From NCBI GenBank assembly GCA_963843385.1, contig CAWJJY010000005.1, positions 248,001 through 312,000 of the forward strand: 64,000 nucleotides of DNA. The letters run 5' to 3'. The notes under the pieces were generated by a model that was not told where the DNA came from, did not search any database, and saw only the letters and a list, made by a program, of their open reading frames with translations. A program made the position numbers and the translations under genes. Below are positions 1 through 8,455 of this stretch, piece by piece (position 1 is the first letter of the stretch; each line of letters opens with the position of its first letter). This DNA is from CAVOHU01 sp963843385 (GTDB lineage: Bacteria > Acidobacteriota > Vicinamibacteria > Vicinamibacterales > JAKQTR01).

Positions 1-1
1 T

Positions 2-841
2 CTGCGGAAGCCCGATCCTGTCGAAGTCGGTCGATTCCTGAAGTCGAGGCTCGACGGCGACGTGCTGTCATGGGCCGGTCAAGCCGAGCTCATGGAGCAC
101 TTCGGCCTGAGCTGCGCGCAAGCCGAAGAGGCCATCCTCGAATCCGGGGCCCTGCCGGGACGCTACGCGCGCAATCGCCGAATGCTCACGGTCGCACTGC
201 AGCTGAGGCTCTTCAGGAGCCGCGTCGTGGTCGTCGGATGCGGAGGTCTTGGGGGGTACCTGCTCGAAGAGTTGGCCCGGCTCGGCGTCGGCCAGCTCGT
301 CGCCGTCGATCCGGACTCGTTCGTCGAGCACAATCTGAACCGACAGCTGCTCGCGACCTCCTCCAACCTGGGCTCGGGGAAAGCCGAGGCGGCAGCGCGC
401 CGGATCAGCGCGGTGAATCCCGCGGTGACGGTGCATGCGATTGCGGCGACGTTCGAATCGGCAGGCCGCGAGGCGTTCGCGGGCGCCGACGCCGTCGCCG
501 ATGCGCTGGACGAGGTGCCCGCCCGGCTGGCACTGGCCGATACGTGCCGGGACATCGGCATTCCGCTCGTTCACGGCGCGATTGCGGGCTGGTATGGCTA
601 CGTCACGACGATCTTCCCGGGGGACGAGACGCTGGCGCACCTCTATCGGCGCCACGCCAGCCCGAGGGGCATCGAGGCCCGGTTCGGCAACCCGTCGTTC
701 ACGCCGGCGGTGGTCGCCAGCCTTCAGGCCGCCGAGATCTGCAAGATCCTGATTGGACAGGGCACCCTGCTTCGCCGGAAGGTGCTGACCGTGAATCTCC
801 TCGACGCCGAGTTCGAGACGGTCCCGATGGGCCCCCAATAG
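2..841 (+). CDS. ThiF/HesA/MoeB-like E1 family protein (5' partial)
   Basis: An E1-like adenylating enzyme of the ThiF/HesA/MoeB superfamily, which normally activates a ubiquitin-like or C-terminal carboxylate with ATP. The Rossmann nucleotide loop is clear (VVVVGCGGLGGYL, followed by a VDPD acidic turn and an HNLNRQ segment that normally contacts ATP). The reading frame is open to the left edge of the window. A GTG at 62 could be a start, but in-frame coding-like sequence precedes it, so the true start probably lies outside the window. The paired CxxC zinc motifs of MoeB/ThiF are absent, so it is closer to HesA-like or degenerate members. The substrate cannot be told from the sequence. Confidence 0.75.
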   Translation: MRKPDPVEVGRFLKSRLDGDVLSWAGQAELMEHFGLSCAQAEEAILESGALPGRYARNRRMLTVALQLRLFRSRVVVVGCGGLGGYLLEELARLGVGQLVAVDPDSFVEHNLNRQLLATSSNLGSGKAEAAARRISAVNPAVTVHAIAATFESAGREAFAGADAVADALDEVPARLALADTCRDIGIPLVHGAIAGWYGYVTTIFPGDETLAHLYRRHASPRGIEARFGNPSFTPAVVASLQAAEICKILIGQGTLLRRKVLTVNLLDAEFETVPMGPQ

Positions 842-875
842 CCGCGCCGCGGCAGCGCGCTCGCCCTCCTGGTTT

Positions 876-2354
876 TCACGCCGTTCGCGCGGCTCGTGCC
901 TTCTCGATGATCGCGGCGGACTCAGCCGCGACGTCCTCCACACACGCATCGATTTGCGCCTGGCGCGTCCGGAAGCTCAACACGCACACGCGCGCGAGAA
1001 ATCGATCCGCGGCGGTGCATCCGGTGATCATCACGCGGCCCCGAGCCGTGACCCGGGCGAGCAGCGCGCGGGTCATGTGGTTCTCCTCCTCCACCGAAGC
1101 GTCAGGCGCCGTAAGGTGAAAGGCGAAGAGCGAGAGCTGGGGGGGTGCGTCCATGACGACGCCGGGGAGGCCGCCGATGCGGGACGCGGCGTCCAGCGCG
1201 AGCGCGCGCTTTTCGGCCAGCGCGGCCCGGAATCTCGCGGCACCGAAGAGCTTCAGGCACATCCACACTCGGAGACCGGGGAATCCGCGCGAGAGATCCG
1301 GCCCGTACTGGCTCGGGTCATAGAACTGATCGGCGTCGGGTGCGTGAGGCAGGTACCCGGCCGACATCGCGTGGGCCGCCCGAAGGTGCTCGCCATTCCG
1401 GACCAGGAGCGCGCCAATCCCATAGGGCATGAACAGGCCCTTGTGCGGGTCGAGCGTGAGCGAGTCCGCGCGATCCAGGCCCGCGAGCAGCGGGCGAAGC
1501 TCCTCGCACATGTGAAAGAACGCCCCATAGGCGCCATCCACGTGGTGCCAGAGATCTTCCTTCGTGCACAGGTCGGCGACCTCGTTCAGGGGATCGACCG
1601 CGCCCGTGTTGGTCGTGCCGGCCGTCGAGACGACCATGAAGGGGAACAGGCCGCGCGCGCGATCGTCCTGGATGGCGTCGGCGAGCCGGTCGACCCGCAT
1701 GCGGTAGTCGTGGTCAACCGGGATGGGCCGCACGCGGTCGATCAGGATGCCGGCCAGGCGAGCGGCCTTCACCACCGAATGGTGCACGTGGGTCGAGGCA
1801 TAAAGCACGCCCGAACGAAGCTCGGGTCCGAGGTAGCGCTCGCGTGCGCACAGGATGGCGTTGAAGTTCGCCATCGACCCGCCCGTCGTCAGCAACCCGC
1901 GCGCGGTGGCCGGGAACCCCATCCACTGTCGAAGCCAGTCGAGCGCATTGGCCTCGAGCTGCACGAGCGCCGGCGCCGCCATCCAGACCCCCGTGTACCG
2001 GTTGGCCGCCGCGCTGATGAAATCGGCGAGCGCCGCGGGATAGAGGCCGCCGCCGGGAATGAACGCCAGATAGCCCGGGCCTGGCGTCGTGAACGACCGG
2101 GGAATGTACTGATCGAACAACTGCTCGAGCAGCGGCGTGAGTGCTCCGCCCGCTTCGGGGGGACCCTCGCGCATGGCGCGGCAGAGGTCTTCGGCGTTGA
2201 CGTCCCCGCACGATGGCTGAGCGCCGAGACTCCCCACGTGTGAGACGATTCGGGCCAGGGTTTCCTCGCCCATCGCCTGCATCTGGTCGGGTGTCAACTC
2301 GAGGCTCGCAAGATCGGATTCAGTCGAATGCACCGTGTCGTCCTGTTCTGACAA
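876..2354 (-). CDS. group II pyridoxal-dependent decarboxylase (aromatic-L-amino-acid decarboxylase-like)
   Basis: A 492-aa PLP enzyme of the group II decarboxylase family (aromatic amino acid, glutamate or histidine decarboxylase relatives). The PLP lysine lies in the motif TLDPHKG near residue 300, preceded by HVDGAYG (the aspartate that holds the pyridine nitrogen) and the STAGTTNTGAVDP loop. The N-terminal segment with PGYLAF and the ANRYTGVW stretch are typical of the aromatic decarboxylase branch. The length is usual for the family. It is convergent with the E1-like gene to its left and divergent from galU on its right. The substrate is not certain; tryptophan, tyrosine or phenylalanine type amino acids are the best guess from overall similarity. 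Confidence 0.85.
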   Translation of the reverse strand: MSEQDDTVHSTESDLASLELTPDQMQAMGEETLARIVSHVGSLGAQPSCGDVNAEDLCRAMREGPPEAGGALTPLLEQLFDQYIPRSFTTPGPGYLAFIPGGGLYPAALADFISAAANRYTGVWMAAPALVQLEANALDWLRQWMGFPATARGLLTTGGSMANFNAILCARERYLGPELRSGVLYASTHVHHSVVKAARLAGILIDRVRPIPVDHDYRMRVDRLADAIQDDRARGLFPFMVVSTAGTTNTGAVDPLNEVADLCTKEDLWHHVDGAYGAFFHMCEELRPLLAGLDRADSLTLDPHKGLFMPYGIGALLVRNGEHLRAAHAMSAGYLPHAPDADQFYDPSQYGPDLSRGFPGLRVWMCLKLFGAARFRAALAEKRALALDAASRIGGLPGVVMDAPPQLSLFAFHLTAPDASVEEENHMTRALLARVTARGRVMITGCTAADRFLARVCVLSFRTRQAQIDACVEDVAAESAAIIEKARAARTA

Positions 2355-2507
2355 ACCTCGGACTACGGCCAGAGGTGACGTCTCGAAGTTGCCCGACGTG
2401 AGTACTAACAGGAATGTGCCGGGCTTGGCAACGGATCAGTGGACTCGGCGCTGCTGCCCTGCGCGGGTGCCAGAGCCTGTCCGGGCCGTGCGGCCGGGTA
2501 TTCTTGA

Positions 2508-2513
2508 TAGAAT
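2508..2513 (+). promoter_or_regulatory. possible -10 element for galU
   Basis: TAGAAT lies 56 bp before the chosen galU ATG. No convincing -35 is visible at the right distance, so this is a weak call. Confidence 0.25.
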
Positions 2514-2569
2514 CCAGGCTGCCCCCTCACCGCGACGCGCTCGCTGACCTCATTCGGACAGGCCTGCCC

Positions 2570-3460
2570 ATGGACATCGACATCGCCGTCGTACCGGTCG
2601 CCGGCCTCGGCACGAGACTGCTGCCGGCCACCAAGTCTCAACCCAAGGAGATGCTGCCGGTCGGCAACAAGCCGGTCGTGCAGTATGTCGTCGAGGAGCT
2701 GACCCGCGTCGGGATGAAGCGCGTGCTGTTCATCACCGGTCCGGGTAAGACCTCGATCGAAAATCACTTCGACCTGAACAGCGAACTCATCCAGAGCCTG
2801 CGGGAAAGCGGCAAGGAAGAGCTGCTGGCGGAGCTGGAGTTCGAACGCGCCGCCATCCAGTACTTCTACACACGGCAGCGCCAGACGCTGGGCCTGGGTC
2901 ACGCCGTCCTGTGCGCGCGATCGTTTGTCGGCAACCGGCCGTTTGTCGTCGCGCTGGGGGATTCCATCATCGGCATGCACGCCGAGAGCGACGTCGTGGG
3001 GCGGATGACGCGCTGCTTCCTGGAACGTGGTGCCGCCGCGGTCATCGCGTTCGAGGAGGTGCCGGTCGCCGAAGTATCGCAGTACGGCATCGCCCGGCCG
3101 AGGACGGGCGGAGAGGTGTTCGAAATCGAGGATTTGGTCGAGAAGCCGTCGCCGGGCGAGGCGCCGAGCAATCTCGCCATCGCGGCCCGTTATGTCCTGA
3201 CCCCGGCGATCTTCGAAACCCTCGAGAGGACCACCCCGGGAAAGGGCGGCGAGATTCAGTTGACCGATGCGATCAGGGCGGTCATCCGTAGCGGAGGAAA
3301 GGTCTTCGGCGTGCGGTTACGCCAGGATGAACGCCGGTACGACATCGGGAACTTCGACTCCTACTTCCAGGCGTTTGTCGAGTTTGCCCTCGCTGATCCG
3401 CGCTACGGGGCGACACTTCGGCGCCACCTCGAGGAGCTGCTCCATGTTCCTCACCCGTAA
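2570..3460 (+). CDS. galU: UTP--glucose-1-phosphate uridylyltransferase
   Basis: A 296-aa nucleotidyltransferase that makes UDP-glucose from UTP and glucose-1-phosphate. The signature GLGTRLLPATKSQPKEMLP lies at the N-terminus, followed by the conserved NKPVVQYVVEE. VEKP and GEIQLTDAI motifs occur further on. The ATG at 2570 is chosen because it gives the standard GalU N-terminus (MDIDIAVVPVAG); the frame is open further upstream but that part does not look like GalU. The gene overlaps the next gene by 17 bp, so the two are probably translated together. Confident for the family. Some members accept other sugar-1-phosphates, which matters given the neighbouring kinase. Confidence 0.92.
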   Translation: MDIDIAVVPVAGLGTRLLPATKSQPKEMLPVGNKPVVQYVVEELTRVGMKRVLFITGPGKTSIENHFDLNSELIQSLRESGKEELLAELEFERAAIQYFYTRQRQTLGLGHAVLCARSFVGNRPFVVALGDSIIGMHAESDVVGRMTRCFLERGAAAVIAFEEVPVAEVSQYGIARPRTGGEVFEIEDLVEKPSPGEAPSNLAIAARYVLTPAIFETLERTTPGKGGEIQLTDAIRAVIRSGGKVFGVRLRQDERRYDIGNFDSYFQAFVEFALADPRYGATLRRHLEELLHVPHP

Positions 3461-4454
3461 GCGCGCATACGCCAGGGCCGGGCTGATCGGCAACCCGTCC
3501 GACGGGTACAACGGAAGGACCATCGCGATCAGCGTCCGCAATTTCTGCGCCGAAGTGGTGCTCTACGAATGGGACTCGGTGGATATCGTCCTCGCGGAGG
3601 GCGATCGCGCCACCTTCGCGTCGGTGTACGACCTGGCGAAGGACGTCCGGCTGCACGGCTACTACGGCGGGATCCGCCTGATCAAGGCGACCATCAAGCG
3701 CTTTGTCGAGCACTGCCAGGCGCGGGGGCTCCCGCTCCACGATCGCAATTTCTCCGTACGCTACCAGACCGACATTCCCAGGCAGGTCGGTCTTGCGGGC
3801 TCGAGCGCGCTGATTGTCGCGACGCTTCGCTGCCTGATGGAGTTCTACGGGGTCGAGATGCCACTGGAGGCGCAGCCGAGCTTCGTGCTGCGGGTGGAAC
3901 GCGAGGAACTGGGCATCACGGCGGGCCTCCAGGATCGGGTGATCCAGGTCTACGAGGGCCTCATGTACATGGACTTCGACAGGACCGAGGAACGTGAGGT
4001 GGATGGCCTCGCGCGCTACCGCTACGAGAGAATGGACCCGGCGCTCCTGCCGCCGATCTACGTGGCGTATCACGATGCGCTGAGCGAGCCCACGGAGGTC
4101 TTCCACAACAACATCCGCGAGCGATTCGATCGGGGAGAACCGGCGGTGGTTGGCGCGATGCGGCGCTGTGCCGTCCTGGCGGCGCAGGGCCGCGAGGCGA
4201 TCCTGCGGCGCGACGGTGCCCGTCTCTCGGCTCTCATCGACGAGAACTTCGACGCCCGGCGCAGCATCTACAGCCTGCCGGCATGGCAGATCGAACAGGT
4301 CGACACGGCTCGCGCCTGCGGGGCCAGCGCCCATTTCGCGGGGTCGGGCGGCGCGATCCTGGGCGTGTATCGCGACGAAGCCATGTTCGACCGGTTGAGC
4401 GCGGCGCTCGGTGCGGTCGGTTCGCGGACGATCAAGCCGATCATCGCCGACTAG
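3444..4454 (+). CDS. GHMP kinase, glucuronokinase-like
   Basis: A 336-aa GHMP-superfamily small-molecule kinase. Motif 1 is a version of NPSDGYNGRT near residue 17. The ATP loop is GLAGSSALIVATL, and the C-terminal motif 3 is GSGGAI. The stretch around ELGITAGLQDRVIQVYEGLMYMDF resembles plant glucuronokinases, which convert D-glucuronate to glucuronate-1-phosphate. The start at 3444 overlaps the 3' end of galU by 17 bp, which suggests a two-step salvage: kinase, then UDP-sugar formation by the uridylyltransferase. This would be separate from the catabolic uronate route to the right. The family is confident. Glucuronate as substrate is an inference; other sugars are possible. Confidence 0.75.
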   Translation: MFLTRKRAYARAGLIGNPSDGYNGRTIAISVRNFCAEVVLYEWDSVDIVLAEGDRATFASVYDLAKDVRLHGYYGGIRLIKATIKRFVEHCQARGLPLHDRNFSVRYQTDIPRQVGLAGSSALIVATLRCLMEFYGVEMPLEAQPSFVLRVEREELGITAGLQDRVIQVYEGLMYMDFDRTEEREVDGLARYRYERMDPALLPPIYVAYHDALSEPTEVFHNNIRERFDRGEPAVVGAMRRCAVLAAQGREAILRRDGARLSALIDENFDARRSIYSLPAWQIEQVDTARACGASAHFAGSGGAILGVYRDEAMFDRLSAALGAVGSRTIKPIIAD

Positions 4455-4511
4455 GGAGAAACGCCCTGCGCTCGGGCCCCGGCGCTGCCGCCCACCAGGG
4501 CCCTCGAGACG

Positions 4512-4697
4512 CTACTGCCATTTCTCCTTGGACACCTTCCACGCACCGTCTTCCTTCACCATCTGGATGGTGCCGGCGGACTTCTTCTTGTCCGGTGTCG
4601 TGCCCTCGACCGCCAGATCGACGCCGGCGGCCGTCTTGGTCTCCTTGACGACCTTGACCCCGCGCGCGTCGCTCATCATCTGCATCATCGAGAACAT
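4512..4697 (-). pseudogene. fragment of a small NTF2-like/DUF4878-like protein
   Basis: A 61-codon open frame directly after uxaC on the same strand. The encoded piece (ending IQMVKEDGAWKVSKEKWQ) looks like the last beta strands of an NTF2-like or DUF4878-type secreted protein. There is no signal peptide or N-terminal half: reading upstream in this frame runs into uxaC sequence in another frame. The frame begins within 14 bases of the uxaC stop. The simplest reading is a 3' remnant left by a deletion or recombination next to uxaC. A genuine short protein is possible but less likely, because the preserved part starts in mid-domain. Confidence 0.5.
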
Positions 4698-4708
4698 CTG
4701 CGCCCGCG

Positions 4709-6154
4709 TCACGACGATCGCTCGACTCCGTCCGCTGCGCGGCCGAGCGGGAAGCCGAAGTAGTCCCGCGCGTTGAAGAAGCACACGTTCTGCACGAGCC
4801 GCCCGAGCAGCCGCCGATCGTCGGGCAGGCGTCCCCGGCGCACGTCCTCTCCGAGCAGGTTGCACAGCAGGCGGCGGAAGTACTCGTGGCGCGAATACGA
4901 CAGGAAACTGCGCGAATCGGTGACCATGCCGACAAAACGCGACAGCAGGCCCATGGCCGACAGCGCGTCGATCTGCGCCGTCATCCCGTCGAGCTGATCC
5001 AGGAACCACCAGGCGGCGCCGTACTGCATCTTGCCGGGGATCGTCCCGTCCTGGAAGTTCCCGATCATGGTGGCCAGCACCGCGTTGTCGCGCGGGTTGA
5101 GGTTGTAGAGTATCGTCTTCGCCAGCTGGTTCGTCTCGTCCAGCCGGTCGAGGAACCGGGCGACCGGCCGCGCCAGGCCGAACTCGCCGATCGAGTCGAA
5201 CCCGGTGTCCGGCCCGAGCGCCCGCCGCAACCTCGTGTTGTTGTTGCGCTGGGCACCCAGGTGGAACTGCTGGACCCAGCCGCGTTCGTGGTCGAGCAGC
5301 GCCAGTCCGTAGACCAGGGCCGACTTGAGCCGCAGGGCCTGGCCGGCGTCAAGCGGCTTCCCGCTCCTCAGCCGACCGAAGTCTGCGTCGACCTGCGCGT
5401 CATCCCATGACTCCGCGAAGAGCGTCTCGAGACCGTGGTCCGACGCCCGACACCCCATCTGGTGGAAGTACTCGTGCCTGGACCGGAGCGCATCGAGCAA
5501 CGACGAGACCCGACCGCCGACCTCGACCGCCGACGCCTGCTGAAGCTGCTCCACCCACCGGTTGAACGCCGCGGGATCCTCGACGGCGAACACCTTGTCC
5601 GGGCGCCACGTGGGATAAACGCGCGTGAAGGGGTCGGGCCTGGCCGCCAGCATCCGGTGCGGCGCCAGCGAGTCGACCGGATCATCGGTGGTGCACACGG
5701 CGGCCACGCCGAAGCTGCGCAGCAGGCTCAACGCCGTGAAGCCGTCCTCCTTCAATTTCTCGTTGCAGCGATCGAAGACGTCTCTCGCGGTCGCCGGCGA
5801 CAGCAGGGCATCGACGCCGAACGGCCGCCGAAGCTCCATGTGCGTCCAGTGGTAGAGCGGGTTGCGAATCGTGTCCGGCACGGTTCGGGCCCAGGCCTCG
5901 AACTTCTCCCAGTCGTTCGCGTCGCCGGTGCAGTAGCGCTCGGGCACGCCGTTGGAACGCATCGCGCGCCACTTGTAGTGATCGCCGTCGAGCCAGATCT
6001 CCGTGATCGAGCGGAACCGGTGATCACCGGCCATCTGGTCCGGCGACAGGTGGCAGTGAAAATCGATGACGGGCAGGTCTTCGGCGAACTGGAAATACAG
6101 GTCCTCGGCAACCGCGCCCTCGAGGAGGAAGTGATCGTCCAGGAAGTTCCTCAT
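4709..6154 (-). CDS. uxaC: glucuronate/galacturonate isomerase UxaC
   Basis: A 481-aa uronate isomerase of the amidohydrolase superfamily, which interconverts D-glucuronate/D-fructuronate and D-galacturonate/D-tagaturonate. The metal-binding DFHCHL motif is at residues 31-36, followed by the family hallmarks FRSITEIWLDGDHYKWR and NGVPERYCTG. Later RVYPTWRPDK and the MVTDSRSFLSYSRHEYFRRLLC segment are conserved. The length is normal and the C-terminus looks complete. Its ATG overlaps the stop of the upstream MFS transporter by 4 bp (ATGA), so the two are translationally coupled: uptake, then first isomerisation. It is the last intact gene of the minus-strand hexuronate operon. Confidence 0.95.
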   Translation of the reverse strand: MRNFLDDHFLLEGAVAEDLYFQFAEDLPVIDFHCHLSPDQMAGDHRFRSITEIWLDGDHYKWRAMRSNGVPERYCTGDANDWEKFEAWARTVPDTIRNPLYHWTHMELRRPFGVDALLSPATARDVFDRCNEKLKEDGFTALSLLRSFGVAAVCTTDDPVDSLAPHRMLAARPDPFTRVYPTWRPDKVFAVEDPAAFNRWVEQLQQASAVEVGGRVSSLLDALRSRHEYFHQMGCRASDHGLETLFAESWDDAQVDADFGRLRSGKPLDAGQALRLKSALVYGLALLDHERGWVQQFHLGAQRNNNTRLRRALGPDTGFDSIGEFGLARPVARFLDRLDETNQLAKTILYNLNPRDNAVLATMIGNFQDGTIPGKMQYGAAWWFLDQLDGMTAQIDALSAMGLLSRFVGMVTDSRSFLSYSRHEYFRRLLCNLLGEDVRRGRLPDDRRLLGRLVQNVCFFNARDYFGFPLGRAADGVERSS

Positions 6155-7494
6155 GAAGACCCCCGAGGGGCTTCAGACAGGACGAGCGGCTCGAGCCGCG
6201 GCGACAGCAGGTGATGGATCGCGAACGAGATCAGGTAGGCCGAGGCGCAGATGGCAAACAGGATCGTGTAGCCGCCGGTGACGTTGCCCTCGGCCGTGAA
6301 CCGGTCGAGCAGCATGCCGGAGAACCACGGGAACAGGATGCCGCCCACCGACCCCGCCATGCCGCCGAGGCCGACGATGGTGGCGACGTCCTTCTTCGGG
6401 AACAGGTCCGAGGTCGTGGTGAACAGGTTGGCTGACCACGCCTGGTGCGCCGCGCCAGCCAGGCCGATGAGCAGCACGGCCGGCCAGTCGCCCACACCGG
6501 TCGCGAAGAGGATCGGCACGACGCACAATGCGAACAGGAACATCCCGGTCTTCCTCGCCCGGGTCACGCTCCATCCCAGTTTCTGGAAGTAGCCGGTGAG
6601 CCATCCCCCGGCGATGCTCAGTACGGTCACAATCGCGTAGATCGTCACCAGGTGGATCCAGCTGTGCTTGATGTCCAGCCCGCGCGTCTTCTTGAAGTAG
6701 TCTGGCAGCCAGATCAGGAAGAACCACCACACCGGGTCGGTCATGAACTTGGCGACGATGAAGGCCCAGGTCTGCCGGAAGTGAAGGGCGCGAAGCCAGC
6801 CAATCGGCGAACCACCCGACCCGCCTTCGGCCTTGTCGCTGTTGATGAACTCGAGTTCCGCCCTGGTGGTCCGCTTCTGCTTCTCGGGCACGTCATAGAA
6901 CGGGATCCACAGGAAGAGCCACAGGAAGCCGGCCAGGCCCGCGAAGACGAAGGCGGATCTCCAGCCGAGTGTGACGGCGATGACAGGCACCAGCGCGGGT
7001 GCGATGATCGCGCCGACGTTGGTGCCGGAGTTGAAGATCGCCGTCGCGAACGCACGTTCCCGCTTGGGGAACCACAACGCGACCGCCTTGATCGCCGCCG
7101 GGAAGTTGCCGCCCTCGCTCACCCCCAGGAAGACTCGTGCCGCGAAGAACCCGCCGACCGACGCGACCAGCGCGTGAGCCATGGCCGCCACGCTCCACAT
7201 CCCGATTGAGACGGCGTAGCCGATCTTCGTGCCGTAGCGGTCGATGAACCAGCCGAAGGCGAAGAGCCCGACGGCATAGGCGCCCTGGAAGGCCGAGTTG
7301 ACCAGGCCGAACTGCTCGTTGGTCCAGCCGAGTTCCTTGTCGAGGAATTCCTTGATGAGTGCGAGGATCTGCCGGTCGATGTAGTTGATCGTGGTGGCCA
7401 GGAAGATCAGGGCGCAGATGACCCAGCGGTAGTTCCCGATTCGCTCGGCGGCCGAGATGGGCCCCGAACCTCCCGGTGTCGTCGTCGATGGCAT
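6151..7494 (-). CDS. MFS hexuronate transporter (ExuT/GudP-like)
   Basis: A 447-aa major facilitator with about 12 membrane segments, belonging to the anion:cation symporter branch that contains ExuT, GudP and DgoT. Features seen are the N-terminal INYIDRQIL segment, a DRYGTKIGY loop between helices 2 and 3 (MFS motif A region), and ARVFLGVSEGGNFPAAIKAVALWFPKRERA, which is nearly diagnostic of this branch. It most likely imports D-galacturonate, D-glucuronate or both across the inner membrane, given overlap with uxaC and its place in the pectin locus. It is preceded by a 110-bp gap after the regulator gene, which holds a possible inverted repeat. Confidence 0.88.
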   Translation of the reverse strand: MPSTTTPGGSGPISAAERIGNYRWVICALIFLATTINYIDRQILALIKEFLDKELGWTNEQFGLVNSAFQGAYAVGLFAFGWFIDRYGTKIGYAVSIGMWSVAAMAHALVASVGGFFAARVFLGVSEGGNFPAAIKAVALWFPKRERAFATAIFNSGTNVGAIIAPALVPVIAVTLGWRSAFVFAGLAGFLWLFLWIPFYDVPEKQKRTTRAELEFINSDKAEGGSGGSPIGWLRALHFRQTWAFIVAKFMTDPVWWFFLIWLPDYFKKTRGLDIKHSWIHLVTIYAIVTVLSIAGGWLTGYFQKLGWSVTRARKTGMFLFALCVVPILFATGVGDWPAVLLIGLAGAAHQAWSANLFTTTSDLFPKKDVATIVGLGGMAGSVGGILFPWFSGMLLDRFTAEGNVTGGYTILFAICASAYLISFAIHHLLSPRLEPLVLSEAPRGSS

Positions 7495-7525
7495 GCCGAC
7501 TCCTCTCGAATGGCGTCACGTGAGA

Positions 7526-7557
7526 ACTGGCCAGCCGCGCGTGGGCAGCGAGCCAGT
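7526..7557. promoter_or_regulatory. inverted repeat ACTGGC-N20-GCCAGT upstream of transporter
   Basis: ACTGGC at 7526-7531 is mirrored by GCCAGT at 7552-7557 in the gap between the first FadR-type regulator and the transporter gene. It could be an internal operator or part of a weak hairpin. No promoter hexamers are obvious nearby. Confidence 0.2.
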
Positions 7558-7604
7558 GGCCGCTGCGGGAGGGGCCAACACGGTCGAGTGCCCGGCGGCT
7601 GCCA

Positions 7605-8327
7605 TCACCTGGCCAGTGATGTCCCGGCTGTCTTCTCCCGCTCGACCTCCTGGGCACGGCCGGCACGCTCGAGGTGCTCGGTCATCGCGCGACGGGCCCG
7701 AACCGGATCCCGCGCCCGAATCGCCTGGTAGATGGCGCGATGCTCGTCAGCCGCTTCCTTCAGGTCCTGCGCCTGTCCGATGGTCGTCCGCCGCTGTTCG
7801 CGAAACAGCTCCGAGACCATGCCGACCAGGGCCGACAGGATCGGGTTGGCCGACGCCTGCGCCACCGCCCGGTGAAACGCGATGTCGTGGAGGAGGAAGG
7901 TCTGCGGGTCGTCCATCGACGCGAACATGCCGGTGGCTTCGTCACTGATCGTGGCGAGATCGTCGGAGGTCGCGTGCTCGGCCGCCATGCCGGCCACTGC
8001 GACTTCCAGCACCAGCCGGGCCTCGAACATCTTTGCGCGCGTGAACCCGTGCAGCGCCGCCTGAAACTGCAGCGCCTCGGGACCCAGAGAGGGCGGCCCC
8101 GCCGCGATGAACGAACCGGCCCCGGGCCGGACGTCGATGACGCCCATCACTGCAAGCGATCGCAGGCCGGCGCGCAGGCTCGGCCGGCTCACTTCCAGGA
8201 TTCTCGCGAGGTCGCGCTCGGCGGGAAGCCGGTCGCCGCGCTTGAGTTCGCCGCGGTCGATCAGGCCGCGGACGTATGCCACCACCAATTCGGTCGCCGT
8301 CGTACCAGTCAACGTGCTCATGGTCAT
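7605..8327 (-). CDS. FadR-family GntR transcriptional regulator (first of two paralogues)
   Basis: A 240-aa regulator. The N-terminal winged helix (RLPAERDLARILEVSRPSLRAGLRSLAVMG, then the wing with PGAGSFI) is followed by an all-helical FCD ligand domain with HDIAFHRAVAQAS-type metal and effector residues. FadR-group regulators of this kind (UxuR, ExuR, KdgR-like) bind uronates or their breakdown products. The ATG at 8327 is favoured because GGAAG lies 9 bases upstream and it places the wing-helix at the normal distance; a second ATG follows two codons later. It lies between kdgK and the transporter in the same direction. A paralogue sharing the PP(S/T)LG.EAL.F.AALHGFTR linker lies at 33562-34392, at the far end of the locus. 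Confidence 0.88.
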   Translation of the reverse strand: MTMSTLTGTTATELVVAYVRGLIDRGELKRGDRLPAERDLARILEVSRPSLRAGLRSLAVMGVIDVRPGAGSFIAAGPPSLGPEALQFQAALHGFTRAKMFEARLVLEVAVAGMAAEHATSDDLATISDEATGMFASMDDPQTFLLHDIAFHRAVAQASANPILSALVGMVSELFREQRRTTIGQAQDLKEAADEHRAIYQAIRARDPVRARRAMTEHLERAGRAQEVEREKTAGTSLAR

Positions 8328-8354
8328 CAAGCTCGACTTCCACTGCATCAGATC

Positions 8355-8383
8355 ACACGAACCGCCCGTCGGGTCGTTCGTGT
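8355..8383 (-). promoter_or_regulatory. hairpin ACACGAAC...GTTCGTGT upstream of regulator gene
   Basis: ACACGAAC at 8355-8362 and GTTCGTGT at 8376-8383 are perfect inverted repeats with an inner CCCG-T-CGGG stem, giving 12 of 14 paired positions. It lies 28 bp before the regulator start and about 70 bp after the kdgK stop. It could be an autoregulatory operator or an mRNA hairpin separating kdgK from the downstream genes. There is no T-tract after it, so an intrinsic terminator is unlikely. Confidence 0.4.
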
Positions 8384-8455
8384 CACGTTCAGCGCACCCC
8401 ATCTGCCGGCCGGGGCCCGGATGACCGCGCCTCGGGCCCGGCAGCCCGCGTCTCT

